Assembly: GCA_012103505.1 (NCBI GenBank)
Contig: WLWP01000001.1
Location: forward strand, 2,542,001 to 2,606,000
From: Pseudomonadales bacterium
Lineage (GTDB): Bacteria > Pseudomonadota > Gammaproteobacteria > Pseudomonadales > Azotimanducaceae
Direction of reading: 5' to 3'
Length of the DNA stretch: 64,000 bases
In this document: in pieces, positions 8,729 to 18,038 of the stretch
How positions within the stretch are numbered: position 1 is the stretch's first letter
Layout: each line of letters begins with the position of its first letter
Made by a program: the position numbers and the translations under genes
Notes under the pieces: model-generated
Database searches by the model: none
Told to the model about the DNA's origin: nothing
Seen by the model: only the letters and a program-made list of their open reading frames with translations

Positions 8729-10471
8729 CTAATTTACGGCATCGCCACCAGGCAGCGGACGCTCCCTTTGGCGTAACACCCATTGTGCGTGTTCGCTGAG
8801 CGCAGCTTCGCCTAAGTCCTTAAGAATCTGACGTTTTTCATGCTGAGAACCTGCGTTGTCTATCAAGCGACGCGCATTGGCGAACACGTCTCGCATGTGC
8901 GCAAACTGCGCAACCAGCTCTCTCTCCGCCATCCTGTGCGCATAGTTTTGTCTCGCCGCGGCCGTGATGGGTAGTAGTCCCATCAACGCAACCAACAGAT
9001 TGCCGCTCACACCACCGGTGTCGCTGAGAAGTGTGCCACCGAAGAAAGCCAGAATAGCTGCAGCTGTAACTCCCAATAGAAAGCAGCCACGTATCAATCG
9101 CTGCGTCCGTTTGTGGTTTCGCAACTTGTCGTCTGCTCTTTGAAAGTAGTAGCCAAATTGCCCGCGCTCGCGATCGCCAACCCATCCATCTACAACCACC
9201 TCGAGGTCACGCCCATCGACTTGAGAAACCCCGTCCGCATGGAGCCCTGTATATCGCATGACGTTTCGTATCCATCCAAGTTGCAGATCTCTACCTTGGA
9301 AGAAGCTGTCGTGGCTATAGCGATTGGGATTCGACATCTCAACGCCAGATATGGACCAATAAAATTGCACGCGAAGGCCTTCAGCAAGCGCCCGATAATC
9401 TACGTAGCGCCGCTGCCACTTACGACTCTCGGCAAGCAAATAGCTACCGACAGTCAGCGCTACAAACAACAGGTAACCCCAGATCATGTAGCCTTGATCG
9501 GCAAAATCCGCATAGAGAATGAACGACAAACCGGCGCCCAGGGCTGACATTAGAGTTAACCTTAGCGACCACAGCACACGTCGTTGAAACAATTCAGCGA
9601 GAGCGTCGCTATACAGGTACACCCGCCGAATCGCCTCACTTCCCGCGATCCCTGTGGCGGATAGAAGATCATCCACCGGCTCTAGATCATACGGCTGAGC
9701 AAGATCTTGACTGGCAGCGATGTCACGATTGAATGTCTGTGTCCGCTCAAAAACTTGATCGTAGCGAAGCGGCAGTTCCGTCACCCGTGGCGCTCTGTCA
9801 TCCCGCGTGAACCACACACCCGCCGCTACCGTCAGACCACTTTCAGGTGCGCCACTAGATCGACGAGTACAGGCGATGTGATAAACCAAGTCACTCTCAT
9901 CATCTCCGATGTCCAACCGTGATCGCTCTTCATCATCGGAGAGCGCACTTACATCCTTTTGGTGAAATTGGATTATCTGACTAGTTCCACCAACCGCGTT
10001 CTTGTACCTGCCGTCCCAAAGCGCCAGCAGAATGTGGCTATGCGCTGCAAGGAAACTACCCAGACGGGCGTACTGGCGATCACGTGCGTCACCTAGTGCC
10101 GAAACCTCTGCTTCTGAAACGCCCTCAAACAGCGGCAGCTCGATAACATCTTGTCCTTCGAGCATCGAGTCAAATTTCACCCGCGCGTCACCGACAAAGT
10201 CGGTAGCGAACAATTCATAGGGCATGGGCAACACAATCTGGACGCGGCACTGACACCGTATCGCAACGTCTGTGATGAGGGTATCTGCACCCTCCGCGAG
10301 AGAGGACAGAACCAGGATTGGTAAGTCGGGGTAGCGCGACTGCAGGTTCACAAAGAACTTTTCCGCAGCTGCTTCGAGCGCTGCAACTTCGCCTTCTACG
10401 AGGTCTCGATGTCCAGTAACGCCCACAATAAGCGGAATTGTTCCGCTTGATTCAGCTTTATCATTGATCAC
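8729..10471 (-). CDS. SLOG-SLATT type protein: Rossmann-like ligand sensor fused to membrane helices
   Basis: The 580-residue protein has an N-terminal SLOG-like Rossmannoid half with VGVTGHRDL (residues 16-24), LSSLAEGAD (55-63) and IVLPMPYELF, the signature of predicted nucleotide-derived ligand sensors. From about residue 295 it carries two hydrophobic helix pairs and the motif YRALAEGLRVQFYW typical of SLATT/DUF4231 membrane effectors, ending ALSEHAQWVLRQRERPL, which recurs in these fusions. In the published classification such proteins are predicted conflict or signalling effectors that act on the membrane after sensing a nucleotide signal; that is not demonstrated. The start is GTG. No nucleotidyltransferase (SMODS/CD-NTase) gene is adjacent. 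The family call comes from motif recognition only. Confidence 0.7.
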   Translation of the reverse strand: MINDKAESSGTIPLIVGVTGHRDLVEGEVAALEAAAEKFFVNLQSRYPDLPILVLSSLAEGADTLITDVAIRCQCRVQIVLPMPYELFATDFVGDARVKFDSMLEGQDVIELPLFEGVSEAEVSALGDARDRQYARLGSFLAAHSHILLALWDGRYKNAVGGTSQIIQFHQKDVSALSDDEERSRLDIGDDESDLVYHIACTRRSSGAPESGLTVAAGVWFTRDDRAPRVTELPLRYDQVFERTQTFNRDIAASQDLAQPYDLEPVDDLLSATGIAGSEAIRRVYLYSDALAELFQRRVLWSLRLTLMSALGAGLSFILYADFADQGYMIWGYLLFVALTVGSYLLAESRKWQRRYVDYRALAEGLRVQFYWSISGVEMSNPNRYSHDSFFQGRDLQLGWIRNVMRYTGLHADGVSQVDGRDLEVVVDGWVGDRERGQFGYYFQRADDKLRNHKRTQRLIRGCFLLGVTAAAILAFFGGTLLSDTGGVSGNLLVALMGLLPITAAARQNYAHRMAERELVAQFAHMRDVFANARRLIDNAGSQHEKRQILKDLGEAALSEHAQWVLRQRERPLPGGDAVN

Positions 10472-10494
10472 AAGGCGATCCGATCAATCCGAGC

Positions 10495-11496
10495 TCACGC
10501 GATAGAACCCATAAGTGCTTCTCTAAACTTTTCATTTTCACTTTTCAATTTGAGGACTTTGGCAAAGCCAGCAACCACGGCTGGGTGCCTATGGTTTGCG
10601 ATGCCCTTTTGATAGCTGGGGCGCGCCTGAACCGTCTCCCAATAAGCAGCGACGTGAAGGCGATTGGTAAGAAACTCATCCAACCAATCCACTTCCGCAA
10701 GCCTCTCAAGGATCACTGACATGCCAACGTCTGCAAGGGTAAATTGGCTACCAACTATAAATTCACCATCGGATGACTCGAGTGCGGTTTCGAGTTCGTC
10801 CAGGTGTACATGCATTGCTTCTCGACTTTTACGAATCACTCCTACCATCCGGGGTTCCTGGGCGAGCTTGTCCGATCCCAGGCTCTTCATACGCATAAAC
10901 ATCAAAGGGCGCACTTTCGCACGATGGAACAGCAGACCAACAAGAATTTGGCGCCAAGGTATCGCGTTAATCATGGTGGCGAAGATCGGTAGTGTTAGGC
11001 CAGGCACCGCATTGCCAGCAGTCTCACGCATACCACTAATGGGATCATCTCCAAGCAAGGAAGACTTGTGCACCCAATGGTCCATTACAGTGCGTTCATC
11101 GCCGCCTGCTGGAATCAACGGGTTTGTTCCTTTGACATAATTCGCCGCATATAGAATCTGTTCGTGCGACTCAAAAATAGGATGTCCGTTGTGCACTAAC
11201 AGTGGCAGGATGCCCGCAGGGTTAGCGCGTAAATACCGGGCACTAAGGTTCTCGTAGGACCCAGTCTCAATCAAATCGATATGGTGGCTAACGTAGGGGA
11301 TCCCAAGCTCGGCCATGCATACTCGAGCCTTTTTTGAACAGAGTGAGAAGTCGTTATGATATAGCTCCCACTCCTCTGTGTGATCGATTGTCAAATCCGC
11401 TCGGAAGCCACCCGGCATTGGATGAGTTTTACGCTGCATCTTCTCCCAGAAATACCAACCCAACGGGGCAACCAAAACACACAACGCAATCCACAC
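10495..11496 (-). CDS. Membrane-anchored glutathione S-transferase family protein
   Basis: GST-fold protein with an N-terminal membrane helix (WIALCVLVAPLGWYFW). The thioredoxin-like domain begins about residue 45 (WELYHNDFSLCSKKARVCM), holds the conserved NPAGILPLLVHNG cis-proline segment and the glutathione-binding ES pair (IFESHEQIL). The helical C-terminal domain has FIVGSQFTLADVGM, the usual N-capping box. The frame opens at 11550, but a perfect AAGGAG six bases before GTG at 11494-11496 makes that the likely start, giving 333 residues. A tail anchored by an N-terminal helix is unusual for cytosolic GSTs. Substrate unknown. It is divergent from the PQQ dehydrogenase gene. Confidence 0.85.
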   Translation of the reverse strand: MWIALCVLVAPLGWYFWEKMQRKTHPMPGGFRADLTIDHTEEWELYHNDFSLCSKKARVCMAELGIPYVSHHIDLIETGSYENLSARYLRANPAGILPLLVHNGHPIFESHEQILYAANYVKGTNPLIPAGGDERTVMDHWVHKSSLLGDDPISGMRETAGNAVPGLTLPIFATMINAIPWRQILVGLLFHRAKVRPLMFMRMKSLGSDKLAQEPRMVGVIRKSREAMHVHLDELETALESSDGEFIVGSQFTLADVGMSVILERLAEVDWLDEFLTNRLHVAAYWETVQARPSYQKGIANHRHPAVVAGFAKVLKLKSENEKFREALMGSIA

Positions 11497-11602
11497 AGAT
11501 ATCTCCTTCCCGCAATCACCGATCTCACCAGCTAGGCTAGCAGAACCCACAGTTAATTAGTGCTACGCTTTGAACCACATTATTCGTGGAGTTAGTAGGA
11601 GT

Positions 11603-13930
11603 ATGGCGTTGCAAGGGACTATCACACTTAGAGTTACAGCTCTCGTCATCGGTGCTCTGGGTTTCGCCATGCTTTGGCAAGGTATTCAACTTGCGACAGT
11701 GGGTGGTACTCCTTACTTCGCACTCACCGGTCTGCTCATGACCCTCAGCGCTATCCAGCTTTTTCGTTTAGCGCCGAGCGGCTTCTATATTTACGCCTCG
11801 ATCGTCCTCCTCACGTTAGCTTGGGCCGTGTATGAAGTCGGAACAGACTTTTGGTTGGTCGGTTCACGTATCTGGATCATCGGCATCATCTCTTTGTGGC
11901 TATGTGCACCCGTCAATCGGCGTCCGCTTTGGCCGGATGACTTCAAGCCAGTTCTAGGTGATCGGTTCGTACAGGTTTGTGCAGTAGCTACTATCGGCGT
12001 GCTCGCTGCTATGACCATAAATCTCTTGAATCAACCAATAATGTCACTGACAGACCAAACCTACGGTCCCGCGCAAAACGAAGAGAGTTGGTCTGCTTAC
12101 GGCGGTAACAGTGCTGGGACGAGATACGCACCGCACGATCAAATCAATCTCGACAACGTCGATCAACTAGAAAAGGTTTGGGAAGCAGAGACTGATCGGC
12201 CAGGACGTTTCAGTGCCACCCCGATTCAGGTAGGTGACGGCATCTATCTTTGCACTTCACAAAATGTTGTTATCGCACTCGACGCAGACAGTGGCGACGA
12301 GCGTTGGCGTTTCGACCCAGAAAATGAAACTCCGCCATGGGGCATTTTCGGCAACTGCAGAGGAGTTACTCACTATCGCCTTCCCGAGCAGGAAACGGGC
12401 GAACTTTGCGCAGAACGCATATTTACAGCGACGACCGATGCTCGAATGATCGCGATTGACAAAGAGACCGGCCAAGTGTGTCCAGACTTCGGTGAAGAAG
12501 GCCAAATATCACTCCTCGCGGGGATGGGGGAAGTCGAGCCATTTTTCTATATGGTGACATCAGCGCCAACTATGGCTAGCGGCGCAGTTGTCGTTGGTGG
12601 CTTTGTTTTGGACAACCAAGAAACCGAAGAACCGTCGGGGGTAGTCCGGGGCTACGATCCTCGCACAGGTGCGCTTCTGTGGGCTTGGGATATTGGCCGT
12701 GAAGGCCAAACCGACATACCACCAGAAGGTGGCTACTATACACGCGGCACTCCAAATGTGTGGAGTCTCATGTCAGCGGACGACGAGCTAGGACTCGTCT
12801 ACGTGCCCACTGGTAACGCCACGCCCGATTACTTTGGTGGGCATCGCACGGAGATAATGGAGAAGTTCGCGAGCTCTATCGTTGCGATCGATGCCAAAAC
12901 CGGACTTACCCGGTGGCACTTTCAAACTGCTCACCATGATATCTGGGACTATGACGTACCGTCTCAACCAACCCTTGTAGATCTGACCATCGACGGGGAC
13001 CGGCGTAAGACCGTCATTGTCCCAACTAAGCGTGGTGAGATTTTCGTCCTTGATCGCGAGACTGGGGAACTCGTAACAGAAGTTACAGAGTTACCTGTAC
13101 CCGGCACCGATCTCGCGAGCGAACGTACCAGCCCTACGCAACCCTTCTCAACAGGCATGCCTTCGTTTGCGCATGAAAACGTTGGCGAAACAGACATGTT
13201 CGGCTTCACTCCGTTCGATCAAATGTCATGCAGAATCGCTTTCAAGGGACCGCGCTGGGAAGGCACCATGACGCCGCCCTCCGTCGGCGGCACCATGCTC
13301 TATCCAGGTCCAGGTGGAGGTATGAATTGGGGCAGCGTTGCGGTTGATGAAGAACGTCAGCTAATGGTCGTTAACAATACCCACCTCCCATTCACCATCC
13401 ACATGATTCCTAGGGAAGAGGATCGTCCCAGCTCTGAGGGTGGCTTTGCCACCGGCTACGGCATTGGTGGACCACAACGGGGAACTCCGTTCGCTGCACG
13501 AGTGAACTTATTCTCCTCGCCTCTTGGTATCCCGTGCATGAAACCGCCGTTTGGCGAAATAGCGGTCGTTGACCTCACTACCCAAGAAGTGGTTTGGCGG
13601 CGTGGCATGGGCTTTTGGAACCTAGGATTTTTCTATTCCGCCGGGTCGATCATCACGAAAGGCGGTTTGATATTTAATGCGGGTATTATGGGCGGACAGG
13701 CGCGTGCGATCGATGTCGAAACGGGTGAAGAAGTTTGGACAGACTCGATCGGTTCTTCTTCCGACGCAACACCGATGACCTATGTCAGCCCAACGACTGG
13801 ACGCCAATACTTACTTGTCACCATCCCGGGTGTAGGCCGACCCCAAGCACCCTCTGGCCATGATGTATCACAAGAAGCGCCACCCAAGATACAAGGTGGC
13901 AAGATAATCGCCTACGCGCTACCCAATTAG
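11603..13930 (+). CDS. Membrane-bound PQQ-dependent dehydrogenase (glucose/quinate dehydrogenase family)
   Basis: Quinoprotein that oxidises a sugar or polyol in the periplasm and passes electrons to ubiquinone. Five hydrophobic N-terminal helices (to about residue 145) anchor an eight-bladed propeller. Family motifs seen include WSAYGGNSAGTRYAP, NCRGVTHY, CPDFGEEGQISLL, the active-site stretch TAHHDIWDYDVPSQP, and GMNWGSVAVD. About 775 residues fits the Gcd/quinate dehydrogenase family. The substrate cannot be assigned from the sequence. The frame opens with TTG at 11570 without a ribosome site; the ATG at 11603, with AGGAG immediately upstream, is preferred but not certain. No pqq biosynthesis genes are in the window. 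Confidence 0.88.
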   Translation: MALQGTITLRVTALVIGALGFAMLWQGIQLATVGGTPYFALTGLLMTLSAIQLFRLAPSGFYIYASIVLLTLAWAVYEVGTDFWLVGSRIWIIGIISLWLCAPVNRRPLWPDDFKPVLGDRFVQVCAVATIGVLAAMTINLLNQPIMSLTDQTYGPAQNEESWSAYGGNSAGTRYAPHDQINLDNVDQLEKVWEAETDRPGRFSATPIQVGDGIYLCTSQNVVIALDADSGDERWRFDPENETPPWGIFGNCRGVTHYRLPEQETGELCAERIFTATTDARMIAIDKETGQVCPDFGEEGQISLLAGMGEVEPFFYMVTSAPTMASGAVVVGGFVLDNQETEEPSGVVRGYDPRTGALLWAWDIGREGQTDIPPEGGYYTRGTPNVWSLMSADDELGLVYVPTGNATPDYFGGHRTEIMEKFASSIVAIDAKTGLTRWHFQTAHHDIWDYDVPSQPTLVDLTIDGDRRKTVIVPTKRGEIFVLDRETGELVTEVTELPVPGTDLASERTSPTQPFSTGMPSFAHENVGETDMFGFTPFDQMSCRIAFKGPRWEGTMTPPSVGGTMLYPGPGGGMNWGSVAVDEERQLMVVNNTHLPFTIHMIPREEDRPSSEGGFATGYGIGGPQRGTPFAARVNLFSSPLGIPCMKPPFGEIAVVDLTTQEVVWRRGMGFWNLGFFYSAGSIITKGGLIFNAGIMGGQARAIDVETGEEVWTDSIGSSSDATPMTYVSPTTGRQYLLVTIPGVGRPQAPSGHDVSQEAPPKIQGGKIIAYALPN

Positions 13931-13974
13931 CCTCGGCAAAGTAAGCATCGTCGTAGCCAACAAGCGGCCGGCTT

Positions 13975-14006
13975 CGTCTACCGGTCGCCGCGTCTACCGG
14001 TCGCTG
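13975..14006. repeat. 16-bp tandem duplication
   Basis: Two adjacent 16-bp units CGTCTACCGGTCGC(C/T)G match at 15 of 16 positions and are followed by a third partial CGTC. They sit in the 188-bp gap between the convergent PQQ dehydrogenase and metallopeptidase genes. Apart from this repeat I see nothing in that gap. Confidence 0.8.
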
Positions 14007-14118
14007 CGTCCAGACAACATCGTTCGCGGCAAATTCCTCCATTGGTAAACCCATAGCGACCCGATACATCCTCACGATCATCGGGTATCAATGCGTGTAT
14101 CCGGACAACGGGTTTGCC

Positions 14119-15351
14119 TTAAACCCCGTATTTTGCCAACACCGTGCTTGGGTGGCCGAGGTTATCAATGGCGAGCTCTTCAAGATGACTGACCGAGATA
14201 CTTTCATCACCCACCACAAGTGCCCGCACAATGGCATCCAGCGACCCACCCACTTGAGACAACTCTTGATGCAGTTCATGGAATAGTAGAACGGCCGCAG
14301 CCGTATTGGCGCCTTTGGACGGGCTCGATAACACACCGTTATCCTTTTCAACCCAAGCTTGCAGTTTCGCCAAGCTCGAAGCATATCGCTCATCACTCAT
14401 ACCGCCACTCCGGCGCAGCAACTCGAGGCTGTAAAACTCCGATAAACCTTCGACAATCCAATCTGATCCTTTCTCCGCTGAATGAAGACCGCCGACATGC
14501 ATCAGCTCATGTAACAGCGTTGATGTGCCATTGCCACTCACAAGCGGGCGGTCCTCATGCAAGTAGAGCGAGTTTGGCGCGGACAACGCGCCTCGCCACA
14601 TACTCAGATCCTTGCCAGCGCGCGCGACTAAGACTTGAGTCGGGAAACGGGGTAAAAGATCGGATACCTGAGGGAACGTCCACCGTAAGAAGGTAAGCAG
14701 ATCCAAATGTCGCGCACCCGATCCACTCAGACTACTCACGACAATCGTGTGTTCGCCTATCGTCTCTCTTCTCGTAGCGAGCTTGCCGGCGACAAGCCAC
14801 CCAACGGGTCGATTGAAATTCCTTTCCGTATCGGGAAGGGGATGTGTTCCAAGGATGAGTCCATACCCAGTCTCAAAAGACCACCTTTCTGGTCCGCTTA
14901 AACTCAACGATGAATTACTCTTCGCACCTCGCAGACTGCGCACGCGAGCGCGTGGAAATAGACTGTCTAGCCGCAACATCGCGCCGTCCGCACTCCTCCT
15001 CGCGTCGAACAAATCCCCTTTCGGACTGTCGATGACATGATCAAAGACGATCGTTCCACCATCTTCAGGCGGAGACCAAACAATTCGATCATCGGTGCGT
15101 TCTAGCTCACCCTCGTAGTCAACCAGGCGATAGGCTGATTGCTCGGCTACAAAATCGATGACCCGAACGACCTCTCGAGTCTGAGTGATAGAAATGGAGA
15201 TACGTGCGTTAGGTGCAGCTGCCGCGAAATCGGCGTGGAAATGTACGTTGTAACGCGTTGCCACCTCTTCCTTGGACATACATGTGGAAGAGAACAACAC
15301 CAAACTCGCCGCTAGTACCACAGCAGCAATGAACCGACTAGCACTAATCAT
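14119..15351 (-). CDS. Exported gluzincin-type metallopeptidase (HExxH)
   Basis: Predicted envelope peptidase of 410 residues. The N-terminus has a signal sequence (FIAAVVLAASLVLFSSTC) that could be a poor lipobox. After a beta-rich region of about 220 residues comes the zinc motif LLHELMHVGG (HELMH), then a downstream third ligand in DWIVEGLSEFYSLE, the gluzincin arrangement seen in M1/M61-like aminopeptidases. The open frame reaches 15396, but the ATG at 15349-15351 lies ten bases past the stop of the serine hydrolase gene and starts a proper signal peptide, so it is chosen. It is the last gene of a three-gene minus-strand run behind the carotenoid oxygenase and serine hydrolase. Substrate unknown. 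Confidence 0.8.
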   Translation of the reverse strand: MISASRFIAAVVLAASLVLFSSTCMSKEEVATRYNVHFHADFAAAAPNARISISITQTREVVRVIDFVAEQSAYRLVDYEGELERTDDRIVWSPPEDGGTIVFDHVIDSPKGDLFDARRSADGAMLRLDSLFPRARVRSLRGAKSNSSLSLSGPERWSFETGYGLILGTHPLPDTERNFNRPVGWLVAGKLATRRETIGEHTIVVSSLSGSGARHLDLLTFLRWTFPQVSDLLPRFPTQVLVARAGKDLSMWRGALSAPNSLYLHEDRPLVSGNGTSTLLHELMHVGGLHSAEKGSDWIVEGLSEFYSLELLRRSGGMSDERYASSLAKLQAWVEKDNGVLSSPSKGANTAAAVLLFHELHQELSQVGGSLDAIVRALVVGDESISVSHLEELAIDNLGHPSTVLAKYGV

Positions 15352-15361
15352 GGTATCGGTG

Positions 15362-16540
15362 CTATTGACTAACCTCTGCATGCAGAGCCCGAACAACTTC
15401 CTCTAGGTGCAGGTGGTAGTCACTCCCAACGGCGGTCGGCGCGTTACTGTGCGCGGCGATCACAACCTTACTTTTGTTGTCCACGAAAATCTGTTGTCCA
15501 AAAATCCCGCGGGCACGATAAGAACCCGTTTCATCCAACCACCACAGATAGCCGTATCCAACAAATCCTTCCGAAGGTGTAGTTGACTCGGCCATCCACC
15601 CATCGGGCAGAACTTTGCTTCCATCCGGCAGTACGCCATCACTCATGGCAAAAATTCCTATGCGCGCGTAGTCGCGCAAAGTCGCACTGATGCAGCAACC
15701 CCCCGTCTCGCCACCCGCAACACTACCGAGCAGCCAAGTCGCATCGCTTTCCATACCAAAGGGCTGCCAAATCTTGTGCACCAAGTAGGTGGTCGCGTTG
15801 TTGCCAATGGCTGCGCGGAGAATTTCGCCCACTAGATTGGTTTCGCCAGTGTTGTAGTTAAATTTAGTCCCGGCAGGCTCTTCTCTCGACAGATTCGCGA
15901 GATATTTCACGAGCGCTATACCGTTTGCGCTCCCCGCATGAGCGACATCTGAATTCGTGTCTGCATAATCTTCGTTCCAGGTGACCCCGGAAGCCATCTG
16001 CAACACATTCTTGATGGTTGTGTCTGCATATGCTGTACCTCGAAATCGCGACACATAATTCGTCACGGGTTCATCAACGCTTTGGATGTAGCCATCTTTA
16101 ATTGCGGCACCTATGAGCATCGAGGTCACTGACTTCGAGACTGAGAAAGACACCCATCGTGTGTTCCGGTCATGTCCTTCGGTGTAATACTCAAGAAGGA
16201 CATCGCCATCTTGCCAGACGAGCAAGCCGCGAGACTCGCGCATATTTAGAAAGTCACTAAAACCATATTCTTTGCCATCCAACATATAGGTTAAGGATGA
16301 AAAATCTCGCGGCGCATCATGCAACGGAAAGACATTCTCGCCAGCCGTAATCTCCCGTACAGGATAGCCGTCGCTTATCTCTCGGAATGCTAGGTCCCGT
16401 TCGTCTTGAGAGGCAAACAACAACGAACCTGGTGTGGGCGTGTCAGTTTCGGACGTGTCACTCGCAGCCATCACACTACAAGCAAATACGCTCACGGCTA
16501 ACAATCCCAGGCTCTTTCTTAGACGCAACGCATGTGTCAT
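15362..16540 (-). CDS. Exported serine hydrolase, beta-lactamase/class C family
   Basis: Penicillin-binding-protein-like serine hydrolase of 392 residues; in this family members act as esterases or peptidases as often as beta-lactamases. A signal peptide (SLGLLAVSVFACSVMAAS) precedes a nucleophile motif SVSK in WVSFSVSKSVTSMLIG, the YNTGETN box equivalent to the second motif, and a C-terminal GIFGQQIFVD strand in place of KTG. The ATG at 16538-16540 has AAGGAGATAG upstream and replaces the earlier frame opening at 16609. It lies 32 bp after the carotenoid oxygenase gene on the same strand. Confidence 0.88.
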   Translation of the reverse strand: MTHALRLRKSLGLLAVSVFACSVMAASDTSETDTPTPGSLLFASQDERDLAFREISDGYPVREITAGENVFPLHDAPRDFSSLTYMLDGKEYGFSDFLNMRESRGLLVWQDGDVLLEYYTEGHDRNTRWVSFSVSKSVTSMLIGAAIKDGYIQSVDEPVTNYVSRFRGTAYADTTIKNVLQMASGVTWNEDYADTNSDVAHAGSANGIALVKYLANLSREEPAGTKFNYNTGETNLVGEILRAAIGNNATTYLVHKIWQPFGMESDATWLLGSVAGGETGGCCISATLRDYARIGIFAMSDGVLPDGSKVLPDGWMAESTTPSEGFVGYGYLWWLDETGSYRARGIFGQQIFVDNKSKVVIAAHSNAPTAVGSDYHLHLEEVVRALHAEVSQ

Positions 16541-16572
16541 TAGCACTATCTCCTTGGAATGGGTGGGCCTGC

Positions 16573-17952
16573 TTATGTAGTCGGTCCAACAATAGTATCG
16601 GGCACCCAATTACCATGAAAACCATACGGAACTCGTGAAGGTATATGAACCTGGGCGATCGCTGGACGCGACATATCTTGGGCATCCAAGATCACCAATT
16701 CGCTTGTATCCTTACCGGCATCGTAGACGAAGGTCATTAGGTAACCGTCATCTTCTGCAGTACTGCCCTCTTTGGGAATAAAGACGGGTTCTGCTGAGTG
16801 GCGACCGGCACCCATATCGTGTTGTGTCGCCTGACCCGTGCGTAAATCATGTTTATAGATGCCCGGGAAAGTGTTGTTCGCCGACGCCACGGTATAGCCA
16901 TACTGGTAGGGCTGACCATTCAGATCAGGGTGACATCTCGGAAACTCCTGCGGACGTTCATCTATCGTTTCTTCCTTCACCACGTTCGCGCCGACTTCAT
17001 CCCGTGGGTTGATGGTCCAGCGATCGAGTCGTGGCTGACTATCGCCAAAAGGTCCATACACATCACTTTCAAACATCCTGTCATAACGAACAATGTCGAT
17101 CACCACATTGCCAGCTGCGTCTTCGTAGGCGTTCATCGGGTGGTAGGCATAGTTTTGCGTGATGCCGCGCCAGATTATATCCTCTGCGCTACCGCCCCGC
17201 GGCAACAAGCCGACACGTGGTTCGTATTCGTTGTCCCATCGGAATGGGAAGCTTGCGCCCGTACCTAGCGCTACGAAGCTAAGTGTTACAGGTAGGTCAA
17301 AAATCACCGCATAGTTTTCGGTCAAACTCATGTCGTGAATCATAGGCATGCCTGGTAGTGGAATCTCCGTTTCGTCTGCCCATTCACCGTTCGCATCGAC
17401 CACGACATAACGAACGTGGTCTCTCAAATTAGCCCAGTCGTAACACATCGCATGGAGCTCACCCGTCCTCGGATCGTACTTAGGGTGCGCTGTGTAACCT
17501 GTACCGATAGATGTATTGTCGCCTACGGAGTCAAGCACGTAGCTCATGTCTTGCGTCATACCGCCCGACTCTACGATCGCCATAGTGCGACCCGCATGAC
17601 CTATCACATTTGTGTTAGGTGAGGCGCCGCCGACGTACCGATTTCGATACCACTCGGCTTTGCCATCGCGCAAACGCATGCCATGGACCATGCCGCGACC
17701 GACAAACCAGTGATGATCGCTCGGATCAGCACCAACTGGATTCGGTCCATTGCGTAGGAAGCGCCCTTCCAGCTCTGCCGGGATCGTGCCAGTCACCTGC
17801 AGGTCCGTGTGTGTGAACTCACCATCCACAGGGGCATAGTTTCCGAGTAGATACGGATTCGACTCACCCCCGCCCTGGGAGCAACCGGCTGCGAAAAGAG
17901 GCAGCATCGGTAATCCAAGGCTTCCTACGAGAAGGTTTCTTCGCTTAACCAT
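16573..17952 (-). CDS. Carotenoid oxygenase family lipoprotein
   Basis: Non-haem iron dioxygenase that cleaves a carbon-carbon double bond of carotenoids, stilbenes or lignin-like aromatics. Four iron-binding histidines are visible, in the contexts YTAHPKYD, MIHDMSLTEN, YAYHPMNAYE and the C-terminal YGFHGNWV. Length (459 residues) and the opening pattern EGRFLRNGPNP are typical. Unusually, the N-terminus KRRNLLVGSLGLPML ends in a lipobox LFAAGC (Cys24), with a twin-arginine-like start, so the enzyme is probably exported and lipidated. The frame reaches 18045, which would overlap the divergent gene; the ATG at 17950-17952 starts the signal and is chosen. Confidence 0.88.
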   Translation of the reverse strand: MVKRRNLLVGSLGLPMLPLFAAGCSQGGGESNPYLLGNYAPVDGEFTHTDLQVTGTIPAELEGRFLRNGPNPVGADPSDHHWFVGRGMVHGMRLRDGKAEWYRNRYVGGASPNTNVIGHAGRTMAIVESGGMTQDMSYVLDSVGDNTSIGTGYTAHPKYDPRTGELHAMCYDWANLRDHVRYVVVDANGEWADETEIPLPGMPMIHDMSLTENYAVIFDLPVTLSFVALGTGASFPFRWDNEYEPRVGLLPRGGSAEDIIWRGITQNYAYHPMNAYEDAAGNVVIDIVRYDRMFESDVYGPFGDSQPRLDRWTINPRDEVGANVVKEETIDERPQEFPRCHPDLNGQPYQYGYTVASANNTFPGIYKHDLRTGQATQHDMGAGRHSAEPVFIPKEGSTAEDDGYLMTFVYDAGKDTSELVILDAQDMSRPAIAQVHIPSRVPYGFHGNWVPDTIVGPTT

Positions 17953-18038
17953 GCACCACTCCAAAATCTGGTTATAAGGGAATTGAGTATCAGCAAAGCC
18001 TACCGCGAAGACAAGCTCGCTGTGGTAACTTGCGCTCC

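Noticed and set aside
9113..9547. Plus-strand ORF of 144 codons within the SLOG-SLATT gene
   Set aside because: It is the antisense shadow of a gene whose protein motifs are clear.
13818..14081. Small minus-strand ORF of 87 codons
   Set aside because: It overlaps the C-terminus of the PQQ dehydrogenase and shows no recognisable fold; its repeated part comes from the 16-bp duplication.
15362..16540. Antibiotic-resistance beta-lactamase
   Set aside because: The SxxK family motif is shared by many esterases and peptidases; the KTG motif is not recognisable.
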